Positions 8,001 to 15,217 of a stretch of 64,000 bases of DNA are shown here, piece by piece. The stretch covers positions 655,326 to 719,325 of the forward strand of contig NZ_LFXA01000004.1 of assembly GCF_001187435.1 (NCBI RefSeq). Direction: 5' to 3'. Both the position numbers and the translations under genes were made by a program. This stretch comes from Streptomyces caatingaensis (GTDB lineage: Bacteria > Actinomycetota > Actinomycetes > Streptomycetales > Streptomycetaceae). The notes under the pieces are model-generated. The model had not been told where the DNA came from. It saw only the letters and a list, made by a program, of their open reading frames with translations, and searched no databases. Each line of letters opens with the position of its first letter. Within the stretch, counting starts at the first letter, position 1.

Positions 8001-9314
8001 GTCCAGCAGTCGCAGTGCGGTGACGCGGGGGCCCTCGGTGTCGACCGCGAGGTAATAGCCGCCGGAGTGCTGGATCGCTGTCGGGATGCCGTGCAGGGTG
8101 CGGTGGATGTCGATGTGCGAGCCGTTGCGGTCCCGCACGCTGTCCAGCGGGAGTTGCACCGATCCGGGAACGCCGGCGGGTACGGGGTGAGCGAAGCTTT
8201 TCACCCATCCCGTCTCGGGGTCCGTGACGGTCATGACGCCGTCGGGGGTTCCGTCCCACGTCAGCGGCCGGCGCGGGCCCTTGAGAGGGAGGGCCGGCTC
8301 CCCGGGCTTCGGTACCGGGTAGCAGAGCCGCATTCCGTCGGCCGACACGAACACCGCGCCCTGGGCGTCGAGTTCGATGCGTTCGTCCAGCGTGGACGCC
8401 CAAGTGGGGCCGAACCAATGACCCACCCGGGACGAGGAGAGATGGGTGCGCTCGAAGACGAGCGGAAGGGTCCCGGGGAGCGTCACGTCCGTCTGCGGGA
8501 GCAGCATCGCCCCGGTCACGACGTCGATCGGGTCCTGCACGCACTTGAGATCCTTGGGGAGGCGGGCGGCAGCGGGCATCTCGATCAGGTTCGGGCGGGC
8601 TCCTTGTTTCAGCAGCCATTGCATGCTGCCCGGTTGGGTTCCCAACCTGAAGAGCTCTGTCGCTCCGCCCATCGCGCCGCCGAAGAGCATCCCGTCGTTG
8701 GCGGCCTGGGCCACCTCGCCGAGGCTCCAGCTCTTCTGCTCGCCCAGCGCGATCTTCACCGGCTGTGCCACGGCCCCGTCGATGGTCATCGCGGCGATGC
8801 CGCCGAAGACGGCGCCGGTCAGCATCCCGGCGGCGATGGAGGCGACCGCGGCCTCGACCTCGATGCCGAGTCCGGCAGCCATGCCGATGATCCCGGCGGC
8901 GACCTCGTCGGAAACACCTGCGGTGACGACCGTGAGCAGCACACCGCCCGCGATGGCGACCGCGTCGATGCCGATCTGGGTCCAGAGCTTCTCGATCGCC
9001 TTGTCGACTACGTCGGCGAACTTGTCCAGGGCCTCGGCCATATTCCGGGCGGCCTTGGCGATGTCGCTCAGCCATCCCCCCTCGCCGCCCTGGGCGTACC
9101 GTCCCCAGAACTCCTGGAAGGCGTCGATGGCCTTGCCCGTGTTGTGGTGGATGAGGGAGTTGGCCGCCTTGTCCGTGTCGGCCCGGACATCATCGACCGT
9201 GCCGGCGAACGTCCGCCAGGCATCGGCCGCGTGGCGCAGGGTCCCGGAGTTGGCGTCCGGCCACCACATGCCCATTTTGAGGAGGAGCGCCTTGGCGTCG
9301 TCCTCGATGCTCAT
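5064..9314 (-). CDS. RHS/YD-repeat polymorphic toxin with WXG100-like N-terminus
   Basis: A 1416-residue toxin. Residues 1-110 form a helical WXG100/LXG-like segment (LLLKMGMWWPDANSGTLRHA). A Gly/Ala-rich hydrophobic stretch lies at about 113-180, and a DUF6531-type entry at about 260 (DPIDVVTGAMLLPQTDV). YD repeats (for example YDAEHRITSWTDRNGSEYGY) run from about 440 to 1230, followed by the RHS core end RFPGQYHDAETGINYNCFRF and YDPEVASYLSPDPLGL. The last ~105 residues (5067-5381) are the variable toxin, including KLTRAGREYQKHM and GQDLLDDILTNP; its activity is not recognised. ATG 9314 overlaps the stop of the WXG100-like gene (ATGA). A larger in-frame start upstream would read through that gene and is rejected. 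Known relatives form a shell that encapsulates the toxin; export here is presumably by a type VII-like route. Confidence 0.9.
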   Translation of the reverse strand: MSIEDDAKALLLKMGMWWPDANSGTLRHAADAWRTFAGTVDDVRADTDKAANSLIHHNTGKAIDAFQEFWGRYAQGGEGGWLSDIAKAARNMAEALDKFADVVDKAIEKLWTQIGIDAVAIAGGVLLTVVTAGVSDEVAAGIIGMAAGLGIEVEAAVASIAAGMLTGAVFGGIAAMTIDGAVAQPVKIALGEQKSWSLGEVAQAANDGMLFGGAMGGATELFRLGTQPGSMQWLLKQGARPNLIEMPAAARLPKDLKCVQDPIDVVTGAMLLPQTDVTLPGTLPLVFERTHLSSSRVGHWFGPTWASTLDERIELDAQGAVFVSADGMRLCYPVPKPGEPALPLKGPRRPLTWDGTPDGVMTVTDPETGWVKSFAHPVPAGVPGSVQLPLDSVRDRNGSHIDIHRTLHGIPTAIQHSGGYYLAVDTEGPRVTALRLLDEPPSAYESPRTATGGTTLIRYVYDDAGDLTEVVNSSGEPLRFTYDAEHRITSWTDRNGSEYGYVYDARGRVVRTEGSEGFLSGTLTYDDENRTTTLTDSLGRRSTYRYDVNSQVIQETDPLGNTTLTEWNARGDKRLSTTDPLGRTTRYTYDESGDLTQITLPDGSARTAEYNALCQPVRITEPDGTVWRHTYDDSGNLVTTTDPAGAETHYEYDGAGRLTAVTDALGHTSRITCNAAGLPLSITDPLGRETKARRDSFGRVTEATDPLGHTTRTSWTTEGRPTRREYPDGTAETWTWDGEGNLVSHTDQAGHTTRYTSTHFDLPASRTDPDGTTYSFAYDTELRLTGVTNPQGLTWTYAYDEAGRLVSETDFNGRTLTYTHDAAGDLASRTNGAGETVRFTRDTLGRIVEQRTDEGDVTTFAYDALGRLTRAVNTDAEVIYERDALGRPLSETVNGRTMRYAYDAVGRRLQRTTPSGLTSTWTYDAAGQPAELHTDAGSLAFTYDVGGRETERRLGDTAVLTQTWDATDRLRTQTITRQGTHPEADRLLQHRTYTYRRDGYLTEIRELTSGTRHFDLTPTGRIAAVNAYGWRENYAYDAAGNLTHAVAPEHQSPGDREFKGTLIRRAGRTTYEHDAQGRLVRKVRKLLNGQTRVWTYEWNTKDRLTQAMTAEGECWEYVYDPHDPLGRRISKHRISEDGSAEEGTCFSWDGTRLAERVGAKEKVSSWDYMPGTHRPVAQIEHRQRMYSESESLVSRFSPDGLSHCPQFYGIVTDLVGSPTELISFDGDLGWRRRVSLWGTRLPGSGEEEVDCPIRFPGQYHDAETGINYNCFRFYDPEVASYLSPDPLGLEPAPNHHAYVSNPHTWSDPLGLAPCPSLDDLSRSGQRPDKGKLTRAGREYQKHMNRGDLEVVPGKRLDSAGQDLLDDILTNPKVVQVPVTSGNFAGGTRFVMPDPGGGRGYGATFDSNGVFQYFGRY
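5067..5381 (-). other. C-terminal toxin domain of the RHS protein
   Basis: These are the residues after the final RHS-core DPLGL, about 105 amino acids. The segment contains LTRAGREYQKH, then DSAGQDLLDDILTNP, a Gly-rich PDPGGGRGYGATF strand and a C-terminal FQYFGRY. AGR-x-QKH followed by GQ-x-LLDDIL recurs in many small toxin tips of unknown or suspected RNase activity (recalled family pattern, not a search result). The short length, the clean DPLGL boundary and the adjacent immunity gene support its assignment as the toxin tip. Confidence 0.65.
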
Positions 9315-9643
9315 CGGGCGTCCTTGGTGAAGATCCCGGCGATGGCCTTGTCGTTCGCCACGTGCCCGTCGGCCATCTCGACCATCGCCTGGTGGATGCT
9401 CACCAGGCCGAGGACGAGGATGCCGGTGGCCCGTTCGATCTCCTTCTGATTCGGGCCGTACTTGGCGGCGAACTGCTTGCCCGGCTTGTCGTCGCCCCAC
9501 GGCTTGCCCAGCCCGTCCAGCGTGTTGACGAGCGTGGTCAACGCATCACTGAGCTTCTTGCCCTGCCGGCGGAACACCGGCGCCACGGCCTTGATGTCGG
9601 CCGTCTTGATGTCGAGCACCTTGTCGCTGCCGCTGCCGCCCAT
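9311..9643 (-). CDS. WXG100-like small protein coupled to the RHS toxin
   Basis: About 110 residues, all helical in character (DIKAVAPVFRRQGKKLSDAL, then TTLVNTLDGLGKPWGDDK and HQAMVEMADGHVAN). The central GKPWGDD takes the place of the WXG turn of ESX proteins. ATG 9643 is preferred because GGAGGGGCGGGGC sits immediately upstream; an ATG at 9670 has no ribosome site. The stop overlaps the ATG of the RHS gene by four bases (ATGA), so the two proteins are made together and probably dimerise through their helical ends for export. It may serve as chaperone or secretion partner; the sequence cannot distinguish these. Confidence 0.75.
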   Translation of the reverse strand: MGGSGSDKVLDIKTADIKAVAPVFRRQGKKLSDALTTLVNTLDGLGKPWGDDKPGKQFAAKYGPNQKEIERATGILVLGLVSIHQAMVEMADGHVANDKAIAGIFTKDAR

Positions 9644-9919
9644 GCCCCGCCCCTCCACCGAATCGGCCATGCGGCGGTCAACACTAGGCAACCAGCGGTC
9701 ACGACACGCCTGCAGACGGCAATCTCCTGGCAAAGCCCGACTGCGTTCCTGCACCGCCCGCAGTACTGCTCGCCGTCATGACGCAGCGGTGCTCTGCTCG
9801 CGTCGTGACGGAGACCACCGACAACGAGTGAGGAGGACCGGCATCACAGCCACGGCACACCCAGGATCAGCGCTGGTTCTCGCCGTCGGCACACGGCTGC
9901 GGCGCCGAGCCCGCAACGC

Positions 9920-10669
9920 TCAGCTCCACCGCCCCGTCCGCCCCAGCAGCAGGGCCACCGCCGCCGTGCCCGCCGTCGAGGTGCGGAGGACCGTGGGGCC
10001 CAGGCGGAACGGGAGGGCGCCGGCGGTCTCGAAGGCGGTCAACTCCTCGGGGGAGACGCCGCCTTCGGGGCCGACGACGAGGACGATGTCGCCCGTCGGG
10101 GGGAGGTCCGCCGTGGCCAGGGGGGTGCTGCCCTCCTCGTGGAGGACGGCGGCGAAGGAGGCGCCGGCGAGGAGGGCGCAGACCTGCTTCGTCGTCATCG
10201 GGTCGGCGACGGAGGGGAAGCGCAGGCGGCGCGACTGCTTGCCCGCCTCGCGGGCCGTCGAGCGCCACTTGGCCAGGGCCTTCAGGCCCCGGTCGCCCTT
10301 CCACTGGGTGATGCAACGGGACGCCGCCCAGGGGACGATGGCGTCGACGCCGGTCTCCGTCATGGTCTCGACGGCGAGTTCGCCGCGGTCGCCCTTCGGG
10401 AGGGCCTGGACGACGGTGATCCGCGGCTGCGGCAGGGGTTCCGAGCGGACGGAGGTCACGGCGACCTCCAGGTGGTCCTTGCCGGAGACGGCGGCGACCG
10501 TGCCGTGGGCCCCCGTGCCCGCCCCGTCCGTGAGGACGATGTCCTCGCCGACCCGCAGCCGGCGGACGGACACCGCGTGCCGGCCCTCCGGGCCGTCCAG
10601 GGCGAAGACCGTGCCGGGGAAGACGCCGGTGAGGGAGTCCTCCTCGACCAGGAAGACCGGCGCTGTCAT
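9920..10669 (-). CDS. rsmE: 16S rRNA (uracil-1498-N3)-methyltransferase
   Basis: A 249-residue SPOUT methyltransferase that methylates U1498 of 16S rRNA using S-adenosylmethionine. It has an N-terminal PUA-like domain (GRHAVSVRRLRVGEDIVLTD). The knot carries the SAM-binding motifs LVVGPEGGVSPEEL and RLGPTVLRTSTAGTAAVALL, the usual C-terminal signature. ATG 10669 has GAGGACG just upstream. The nitronate monooxygenase-like gene ends 22 bases upstream on the same strand, so they are likely one transcript that also includes dnaJ in many Streptomyces. The 250 bases downstream to the RHS island show nothing I recognise. Confidence 0.93.
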   Translation of the reverse strand: MTAPVFLVEEDSLTGVFPGTVFALDGPEGRHAVSVRRLRVGEDIVLTDGAGTGAHGTVAAVSGKDHLEVAVTSVRSEPLPQPRITVVQALPKGDRGELAVETMTETGVDAIVPWAASRCITQWKGDRGLKALAKWRSTAREAGKQSRRLRFPSVADPMTTKQVCALLAGASFAAVLHEEGSTPLATADLPPTGDIVLVVGPEGGVSPEELTAFETAGALPFRLGPTVLRTSTAGTAAVALLLGRTGRWS

Positions 10670-10691
10670 GACGTACGTCCTCTCGGAGTTC

Positions 10692-11798
10692 TCATCGGCT
10701 CGTCAACGACGCGCGTGCCGCGTCGAGTTCGGCCGCCAGCAGCCCGACGAGCTGCGCCGCCGGAAGTTCGCGGGCCAGCCGGTGGCCCTGGCCCGCCCAC
10801 AGGTTGAGCGCCTGCGGGTCGCCGGCCGCCGCGGCGGCCCTGCGCAGCGGCGCGGTCAGGTAGTGGACCTGGGGGTACGCGGCCGGCGCGTACGGGCCGT
10901 GCTCCCGGAGGAACCGGTTCACCAGCCCCCTGGCCGGGCGGCCGGAGAAGGCCCGCGTCAGCTCGGTCCCGGTGAAGAGCGGGTCGGTCAGGGCCCGCTT
11001 GTGCGGCTCGCTCGCGCCGGACTCCGGGCAGGCCAGGAACGCCGTGCCGAGCTGGGCGGCGCGGGCGCCGGCCGCCAGGACGGCGGCTATCTGCGCGCCG
11101 CGCATCAGCCCGCCCGCGGCGATCAGCGGCAGCGGCACGCTCTCGCGGACCTCCGCGAGCAGCGCCAGCAGCCCCCTGCCCGCCCCCGCGCCGTCGGCCC
11201 GCGGGTCGTCGTGGTGGGTGCCCTGGTGGCCGCCGGCCTCGACGCCCTGCACGCAGAGCGCGTCCGCGCCGGCCTCCCGCGCGGCGAGCGCCTCCGCCAC
11301 CGACGTCACCGTCACGACGGTCGTCGTGCCCGCCCGGGCGAGCGCCTCGACGTCCGCGGCGGACGGACAGCCGAAGGTGAACGAGACGACGGGCACCGGG
11401 TCGTCCAGGAGGATCGCGAGCTTGGCCTCGTACGCGTCGTCCGCCGCGCGGTCCCAGTCGCCGAGCGGGACGTCGTACCAGGTGGCCTCGCCCGCGAGTT
11501 GCTCGGCGTAGACCTCCACGGCGGCGGGGTCCGCGACGGGCGGCTGCGGCATGAAGAGGTTCACCCCGAAGGGGCGCCCCGTCAGCGCGCGGAGCTGCTT
11601 GACCTCCTCGTACATCGCGGCCGGCGTCTTGTACCCGGCGGCGAGGAAGCCGAGGCCGCCGGCGTCCGACACCGCGGCGGCGAGCGGCGGCCCGGAGGCG
11701 CCGCCGGCCATGGGGGCCTGGACGATCGGGAGGCGGAACAGCCCGTCGAGCGGGGTGCGCCGCGCGCGAGCGTGCTCACCGTCGGGTGCGATGGCCAT
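10692..11798 (-). CDS. Nitronate monooxygenase family (2-nitropropane dioxygenase-like) flavoenzyme
   Basis: A ~368-residue FMN-dependent TIM-barrel oxidoreductase that oxidises alkyl nitronates; related members act as enoyl-reductase-like enzymes. Visible features are the FMN phosphate strand LPIVQAPMAGGASGPPLAAA, then SDAGGLGFLAAGYKTP, GVNLFMPQPP, the catalytic His region VQGVEAGGHQGTH, and LPLIAAGGLMRGAQIAAVLA. Length and motif order fit the family. ATG at 11798 was chosen over the GTG two codons upstream (11804). It lies between the dnaJ terminator and rsmE. The physiological substrate is not predictable from sequence. Confidence 0.87.
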   Translation of the reverse strand: MAIAPDGEHARARRTPLDGLFRLPIVQAPMAGGASGPPLAAAVSDAGGLGFLAAGYKTPAAMYEEVKQLRALTGRPFGVNLFMPQPPVADPAAVEVYAEQLAGEATWYDVPLGDWDRAADDAYEAKLAILLDDPVPVVSFTFGCPSAADVEALARAGTTTVVTVTSVAEALAAREAGADALCVQGVEAGGHQGTHHDDPRADGAGAGRGLLALLAEVRESVPLPLIAAGGLMRGAQIAAVLAAGARAAQLGTAFLACPESGASEPHKRALTDPLFTGTELTRAFSGRPARGLVNRFLREHGPYAPAAYPQVHYLTAPLRRAAAAAGDPQALNLWAGQGHRLARELPAAQLVGLLAAELDAARASLTSR

Positions 11799-11898
11799 GC
11801 CCACATCGTGTCATGCGGCCGCGGGTCGTCCGAATCGGCGGCCTCCTGCCGGCCGGGGCCGCGTCCCGGGCAGGCCGCACGCGGAAACACCCGGAAAG

Positions 11899-11944
11899 CC
11901 GGACGGGCCGGCCGCGCGCCCCGCGCGAAGACCGGCCCGTCCGG
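11899..11944 (-). terminator. Terminator hairpin downstream of dnaJ
   Basis: A perfect 13-bp outer stem pairs 11899-11911 with 11932-11944, with a GC-rich inner segment that can extend the helix. It lies about 110 bases after the dnaJ stop and before the nitronate monooxygenase-like gene on the same strand. There is no U-tract, which is common for Streptomyces terminators. Confidence 0.55.
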
Positions 11945-11955
11945 GCAAGGGCTAC

Positions 11956-12012
11956 CTACCGCCCGTCGAACGCGTCCTTCAGGCGCGAGAAAAGCCCCTG
12001 CTGCCCCGGCTT
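11956..12012 (-). repeat. Duplicated copy of the dnaJ 3' end
   Basis: These 57 bases repeat the last 57 bases of dnaJ (12058-12114) with a single mismatch. Read in the dnaJ frame they encode GQQGLFSRLKDAFDGR plus a stop, against KDAFNGR in the gene itself. The offset is 102 bases (34 codons), so the extra copy is in frame beyond the genuine stop. It looks like a tandem duplication that left a spare tail outside the gene. Confidence 0.9.
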
Positions 12013-12057
12013 ACCGCGCTCACCCGGGGGGCCACCCCCGGACCCCCGGCCGGACGC

Positions 12058-13197
12058 CTACCGCCCGTTGAACGCGTCCTTCAGGCGCGAGAAAAGCCCC
12101 TGCTGCCCCGGCTTGAACTCGCCCATCGGACGCTCCTCGTTGCGGATCTTGGCGAGCTGGCGGAGCAGCTCCTCCTGCTGGGCGTCCAGCTTGCTCGGCG
12201 TCTGCACCTCGACGTGGACGACGAGGTCGCCGCGGCCGCCGCCGCGGAGGTGGGTGACACCGCGCTGGTGCAGCGGGATCGACTGGCCCGACTGCGTGCC
12301 GGGGCGGATGTCGATCTCCTCCAGGCCGTCCAGGGTCTCCAGCGGCACCTTCGTGCCCAGCGCCGCCGCGGTCATCGGGATGGTGACCGTGCAGTGCAGG
12401 TCGTCACCGCGCCGCTGGAAGACGGGGTGCTGCTTCTCCTGGATCTCGACGTAGAGGTCGCCGGCGGGGCCGCCGCCGGGGCCGACCTCGCCCTCGCCCG
12501 CGAGCTGGATGCGGGTGCCCTGGTCGACACCGGCCGGGATCTTGACCGTCAGCGTCCGGCGGGAGCGGACACGGCCGTCGCCCGCGCACTCCGGGCAGGG
12601 CGTCGGCACGACCGTGCCGAAACCCTGGCACTGCGGGCAGGGCCGCGAGGTCATGACCTGGCCGAGGAAGGAGCGCGTGACCTGGGAGACCTCGCCGCGG
12701 CCGCGGCACATGTCACAGGTCTGGGCGGACGTACCGGGCGCCGCGCCCTCGCCGCTGCACGTGGTGCAGACAACGGCCGTGTCGACCTGGATCTCCTTGG
12801 TCGTGCCGAACGTCGCCTCGTTCAGGTCGACTTCGAGCCGGATCATCGCGTCCTGGCCGCGGCGCGTGCGCGAGCGCGGCCCCCGCTGCGACGCCTGGCC
12901 GAAGAAGGCGTCCATGATGTCGGAGAAGTTGCCGAAGCCGGCGCCGAAGCCGCCGGCGCCCGCGCCACCGCCGCCCGAGGAGGACAGCGGGTCGCCACCG
13001 AGGTCGTAGACCTGCTTCTTCTGCGGGTCGGAGAGCACCTCGTAGGCGGCGTTGATCTCCTTGAACCGCTCCTGGGTCTTGGGATCCGGATTGACGTCCG
13101 GGTGCAGCTCGCGGGCGAGGCGGCGGAAGGCCTTCTTGATCTCGTCCTGCGAGGCGTCACGCCGCACGCCCAGGACCGCGTAGTAGTCCGTGGCCAC
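12058..13197 (-). CDS. dnaJ: Chaperone DnaJ
   Basis: A 379-residue Hsp40 co-chaperone that stimulates DnaK ATPase. The J-domain (residues 1-70) has HPD at 32-34; a Gly-rich linker (SSGGGGAGAGGFGAGFGNFS) follows. Then come four zinc-finger repeats (CTTCSGEG, CDMCRGRG, CPQCQGFG, CPECAGDG), the substrate-binding beta domains and a C-terminal tail. The start is GTG, immediately after the TAA of hrcA (TAAGTG, no gap), so translation is coupled. This is the hrcA-linked dnaJ paralogue typical of actinobacteria, under HrcA/CIRCE control, rather than the dnaK-operon copy. Confidence 0.95.
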   Translation of the reverse strand: MATDYYAVLGVRRDASQDEIKKAFRRLARELHPDVNPDPKTQERFKEINAAYEVLSDPQKKQVYDLGGDPLSSSGGGGAGAGGFGAGFGNFSDIMDAFFGQASQRGPRSRTRRGQDAMIRLEVDLNEATFGTTKEIQVDTAVVCTTCSGEGAAPGTSAQTCDMCRGRGEVSQVTRSFLGQVMTSRPCPQCQGFGTVVPTPCPECAGDGRVRSRRTLTVKIPAGVDQGTRIQLAGEGEVGPGGGPAGDLYVEIQEKQHPVFQRRGDDLHCTVTIPMTAAALGTKVPLETLDGLEEIDIRPGTQSGQSIPLHQRGVTHLRGGGRGDLVVHVEVQTPSKLDAQQEELLRQLAKIRNEERPMGEFKPGQQGLFSRLKDAFNGR

Positions 13198-14214
13198 TTA
13201 CGACTCCGCCAGGATCTGTCCGACGTAACGTGCCACTGCGCGTACCGCTCCCATCGTTCCGGGGTAATCCATGCGGGTCGGTCCGACCACGCCGAGTTTG
13301 GCGACGGCCTCGTCGCCCGAACCGTAGCCGACGGCGACGACGGATGTGGAGTTCAGTCCCTCGTGGGCGTTCTCGTGACCGATGCGTACGGTCATGCCCG
13401 AGTCCGACGCCTCACCCAGCAGCTTCAGCAGGACGACCTGCTCCTCCAACGCCTCCAGCACGGGCCGGATCGTCAGCGGGAAGTCATGCCCGAAACGGGT
13501 GAGATTGGCGGTGCCGCCGATCACCAGCCGCTCCTCGGTGTCCTCCACCAGCGTCTCCAGGAGAACGGCCAGGACCGTAGAAACGGTTCCCCGGTCGTCC
13601 TGCTCGAAGACCTCGGGGAGATCCTGCACCAGCTGCGGCACATCCGTGAACCGCCGCCCCACGACACGGCTGTTGAGCCGGGCCCGCAGATCCGCCAGCG
13701 TGGTCTCGCCGACGGGCGTCGGGCAGTCCACCATCCGCTGCTCGACCCGGCCGGTGTCCGTGATCAGCACCAGCATCACCCGCGCGGGGGCGAGCGGCAG
13801 CAGCTCCACGTGCCGGACGGTGGACCGGGTCAGCGACGGATACTGCACGACCGCCACCTGCCGGGTCAGCTGCGCGAGCAGCCGAACCGTGCGGGCGACG
13901 ACGTCGTCGAGGTCGACGGCGCCGTCCAGGAAGTTCTGGATGGCGCGGCGCTCCGCGGCGGACAGGGGCTTGACGCCCGCCAGCCGGTCCACGAAGAGGC
14001 GGTAGCCCTTGTCGGTGGGGATGCGGCCGGCGCTGGTGTGGGGCTGGGCGATGAAGCCCTCCTCCTCCAGCACGGCCATGTCGTTGCGCACCGTCGCCGG
14101 GGACACCCCCAGGTGGTGGCGCTCGGTCAGGGCCTTGGAGCCCACCGGCTCCTCCGTGCCCACGTAGTCCTGGACGATGGCACGCAGCACCTTGAGCCTG
14201 CGTTCGCTCAGCAT
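13198..14214 (-). CDS. hrcA: Heat-inducible transcription repressor HrcA
   Basis: A 338-residue repressor that binds CIRCE operators and is kept active by GroEL. The N-terminal winged helix [20 protein letters not shown] is followed by [18 protein letters not shown] (recognition helix) and [24 protein letters not shown]-like C-terminal domain contains [20 protein letters not shown] and the closing [22 protein letters not shown] 14214 starts the conserved [10 protein letters not shown]; the longer frame upstream runs through the CIRCE operator and is not used. It is followed directly by dnaJ in the same transcript and is autoregulated through the CIRCE at 14284-14310. Confidence 0.95.
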   Translation of the reverse strand: MLSERRLKVLRAIVQDYVGTEEPVGSKALTERHHLGVSPATVRNDMAVLEEEGFIAQPHTSAGRIPTDKGYRLFVDRLAGVKPLSAAERRAIQNFLDGAVDLDDVVARTVRLLAQLTRQVAVVQYPSLTRSTVRHVELLPLAPARVMLVLITDTGRVEQRMVDCPTPVGETTLADLRARLNSRVVGRRFTDVPQLVQDLPEVFEQDDRGTVSTVLAVLLETLVEDTEERLVIGGTANLTRFGHDFPLTIRPVLEALEEQVVLLKLLGEASDSGMTVRIGHENAHEGLNSTSVVAVGYGSGDEAVAKLGVVGPTRMDYPGTMGAVRAVARYVGQILAES

Positions 14215-14283
14215 CGCGCGCACCTCCAGTTCCGCGGGCCGCCGTCTCGTGGGTCCTCCCGGGCTCTTACCCGGGTCGTGTGC

Positions 14284-14310
14284 CTGGCACTCAAAGGTCA
14301 CGAGTGCCAA
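14284..14310 (-). promoter_or_regulatory. CIRCE operator (HrcA binding site) upstream of hrcA-dnaJ
   Basis: On the minus strand this reads TTGGCACTC, nine bases, GAGTGCCAG. That is the CIRCE architecture TTAGCACTC-N9-GAGTGCTAA, with only the outermost base unpaired between the arms. It lies 70 bases before the hrcA start and just downstream of a candidate -10 box, so HrcA would block its own transcription and that of dnaJ until heat shock. Confidence 0.92.
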
Positions 14311-14322
14311 AGCCCACACGTC

Positions 14323-14353
14323 AGTGTACGGCCGGTCCCCGCACACCCGGCAA
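14323..14353 (-). promoter_or_regulatory. Candidate promoter of hrcA-dnaJ
   Basis: On the minus strand TTGCCG (14353-14348), a 19-base spacer and TACACT (14328-14323) resemble a housekeeping (HrdB-type) promoter. The CIRCE operator begins 12 bases downstream of the -10, covering the expected start point. The spacer is one or two bases long, so confidence is moderate. Confidence 0.45.
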
Positions 14354-14464
14354 GGGCAGTGGCTCCCCCCGCCCTGCCGTGCCCCGCCGTGCTCCTCGCC
14401 ACACTCGGGGCCGCGCCGGGTGGGGGGACGGGCCACCGTACCGCGCCGGCCGTAGCTTCCTGCC

Positions 14465-15184
14465 ATGGAACTTCACGAGGGCGGGCACGACGAGCAGCAC
14501 ACGGGGGCGCACTGGGAGCGGCTCGCGCCGGGGGTGGCGCGGTGCCGGCTGCCCGGCTGGGACGCGACGGCGGGCGCCGTGGCCGGGACGGCGGGCGTCC
14601 TGGTCGTCGACGCGGGCGGCTCGCCGGCGGAGGGCGCGGGTGTCCGGCGCGGCGCGGAGGGCCTCTTCGGGCTCCCCGTGACGCATGTCGCCCTCACGCA
14701 TCCGCACTTCGACCACGTCCTGGGCGCGTCCGCGTTCCCCGGGGCGGTGGTGCACGGGACGACGGGCGACGCGGAGGAGCTGTGCCGGGACGCGGTGGCG
14801 TACGGGGTGCCGGCCGGGGCCGCCCGGGACGCGGCCGGCCGGCTGCCCGCCGCGCGGCCCGTCGACGGCGAGCGGGAGATCGGCCTGGGCGGCGGGCGGC
14901 GCGTACGGCTCGTCGCGCTCGGCGCGGCCCACAGCCCGGACGACCTCGTGGTGCTCGTGCCGGGCGACCCGGCCGTCGTCTTCTGCGGCGACCTCGTCGA
15001 GGAGTCGGGCGAGCCGCAGGCCGGCCCGGACGCCTCCCCCGGCCGCTGGCCGGCCGCGCTCGACCGGCTGCTGGAGCTCGGCGGCGAGGACGCGGTGTAC
15101 GTGCCCGGGCACGGCGCGGTGGTGGATGCCCGTTTTGTCCGTGAGCAACGCAACGCGCTGGCACGGCGGTTCGGCGTGTCGTGA
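14465..15184 (+). CDS. MBL fold metallo-hydrolase
   Basis: A 239-residue soluble metallo-beta-lactamase-fold enzyme. The core motif is [18 protein letters not shown] (HxHxDH variant with Phe), followed by [32 protein letters not shown] (metal-bridging Asp) and [20 protein letters not shown] (last His). The glyoxalase-II-like VPGHG near the end suggests a thioester or lactone hydrolase, but the substrate is unknown. ATG 14465 lies about 150 bases from the divergent hrcA start region. DUF3097 starts 33 bases after the stop in the same direction. Confidence 0.85.
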   Translation: MELHEGGHDEQHTGAHWERLAPGVARCRLPGWDATAGAVAGTAGVLVVDAGGSPAEGAGVRRGAEGLFGLPVTHVALTHPHFDHVLGASAFPGAVVHGTTGDAEELCRDAVAYGVPAGAARDAAGRLPAARPVDGEREIGLGGGRRVRLVALGAAHSPDDLVVLVPGDPAVVFCGDLVEESGEPQAGPDASPGRWPAALDRLLELGGEDAVYVPGHGAVVDARFVREQRNALARRFGVS

Positions 15185-15217
15185 CCCCGGGCGCCGGGTT
15201 TTTCCTATCGTCGGCGG

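Noticed and set aside
6165..9449. Two long plus-strand frames opposite the RHS gene
   Set aside because: They are mirror frames of the repeats, with the Arg/Val/Gly-rich composition typical of antisense GC-rich frames.
9315..9500. Extended start of the RHS gene upstream of 9314
   Set aside because: It would be the out-of-frame translation of the WXG100-like gene, which has its own ribosome site and a 4-base overlap.
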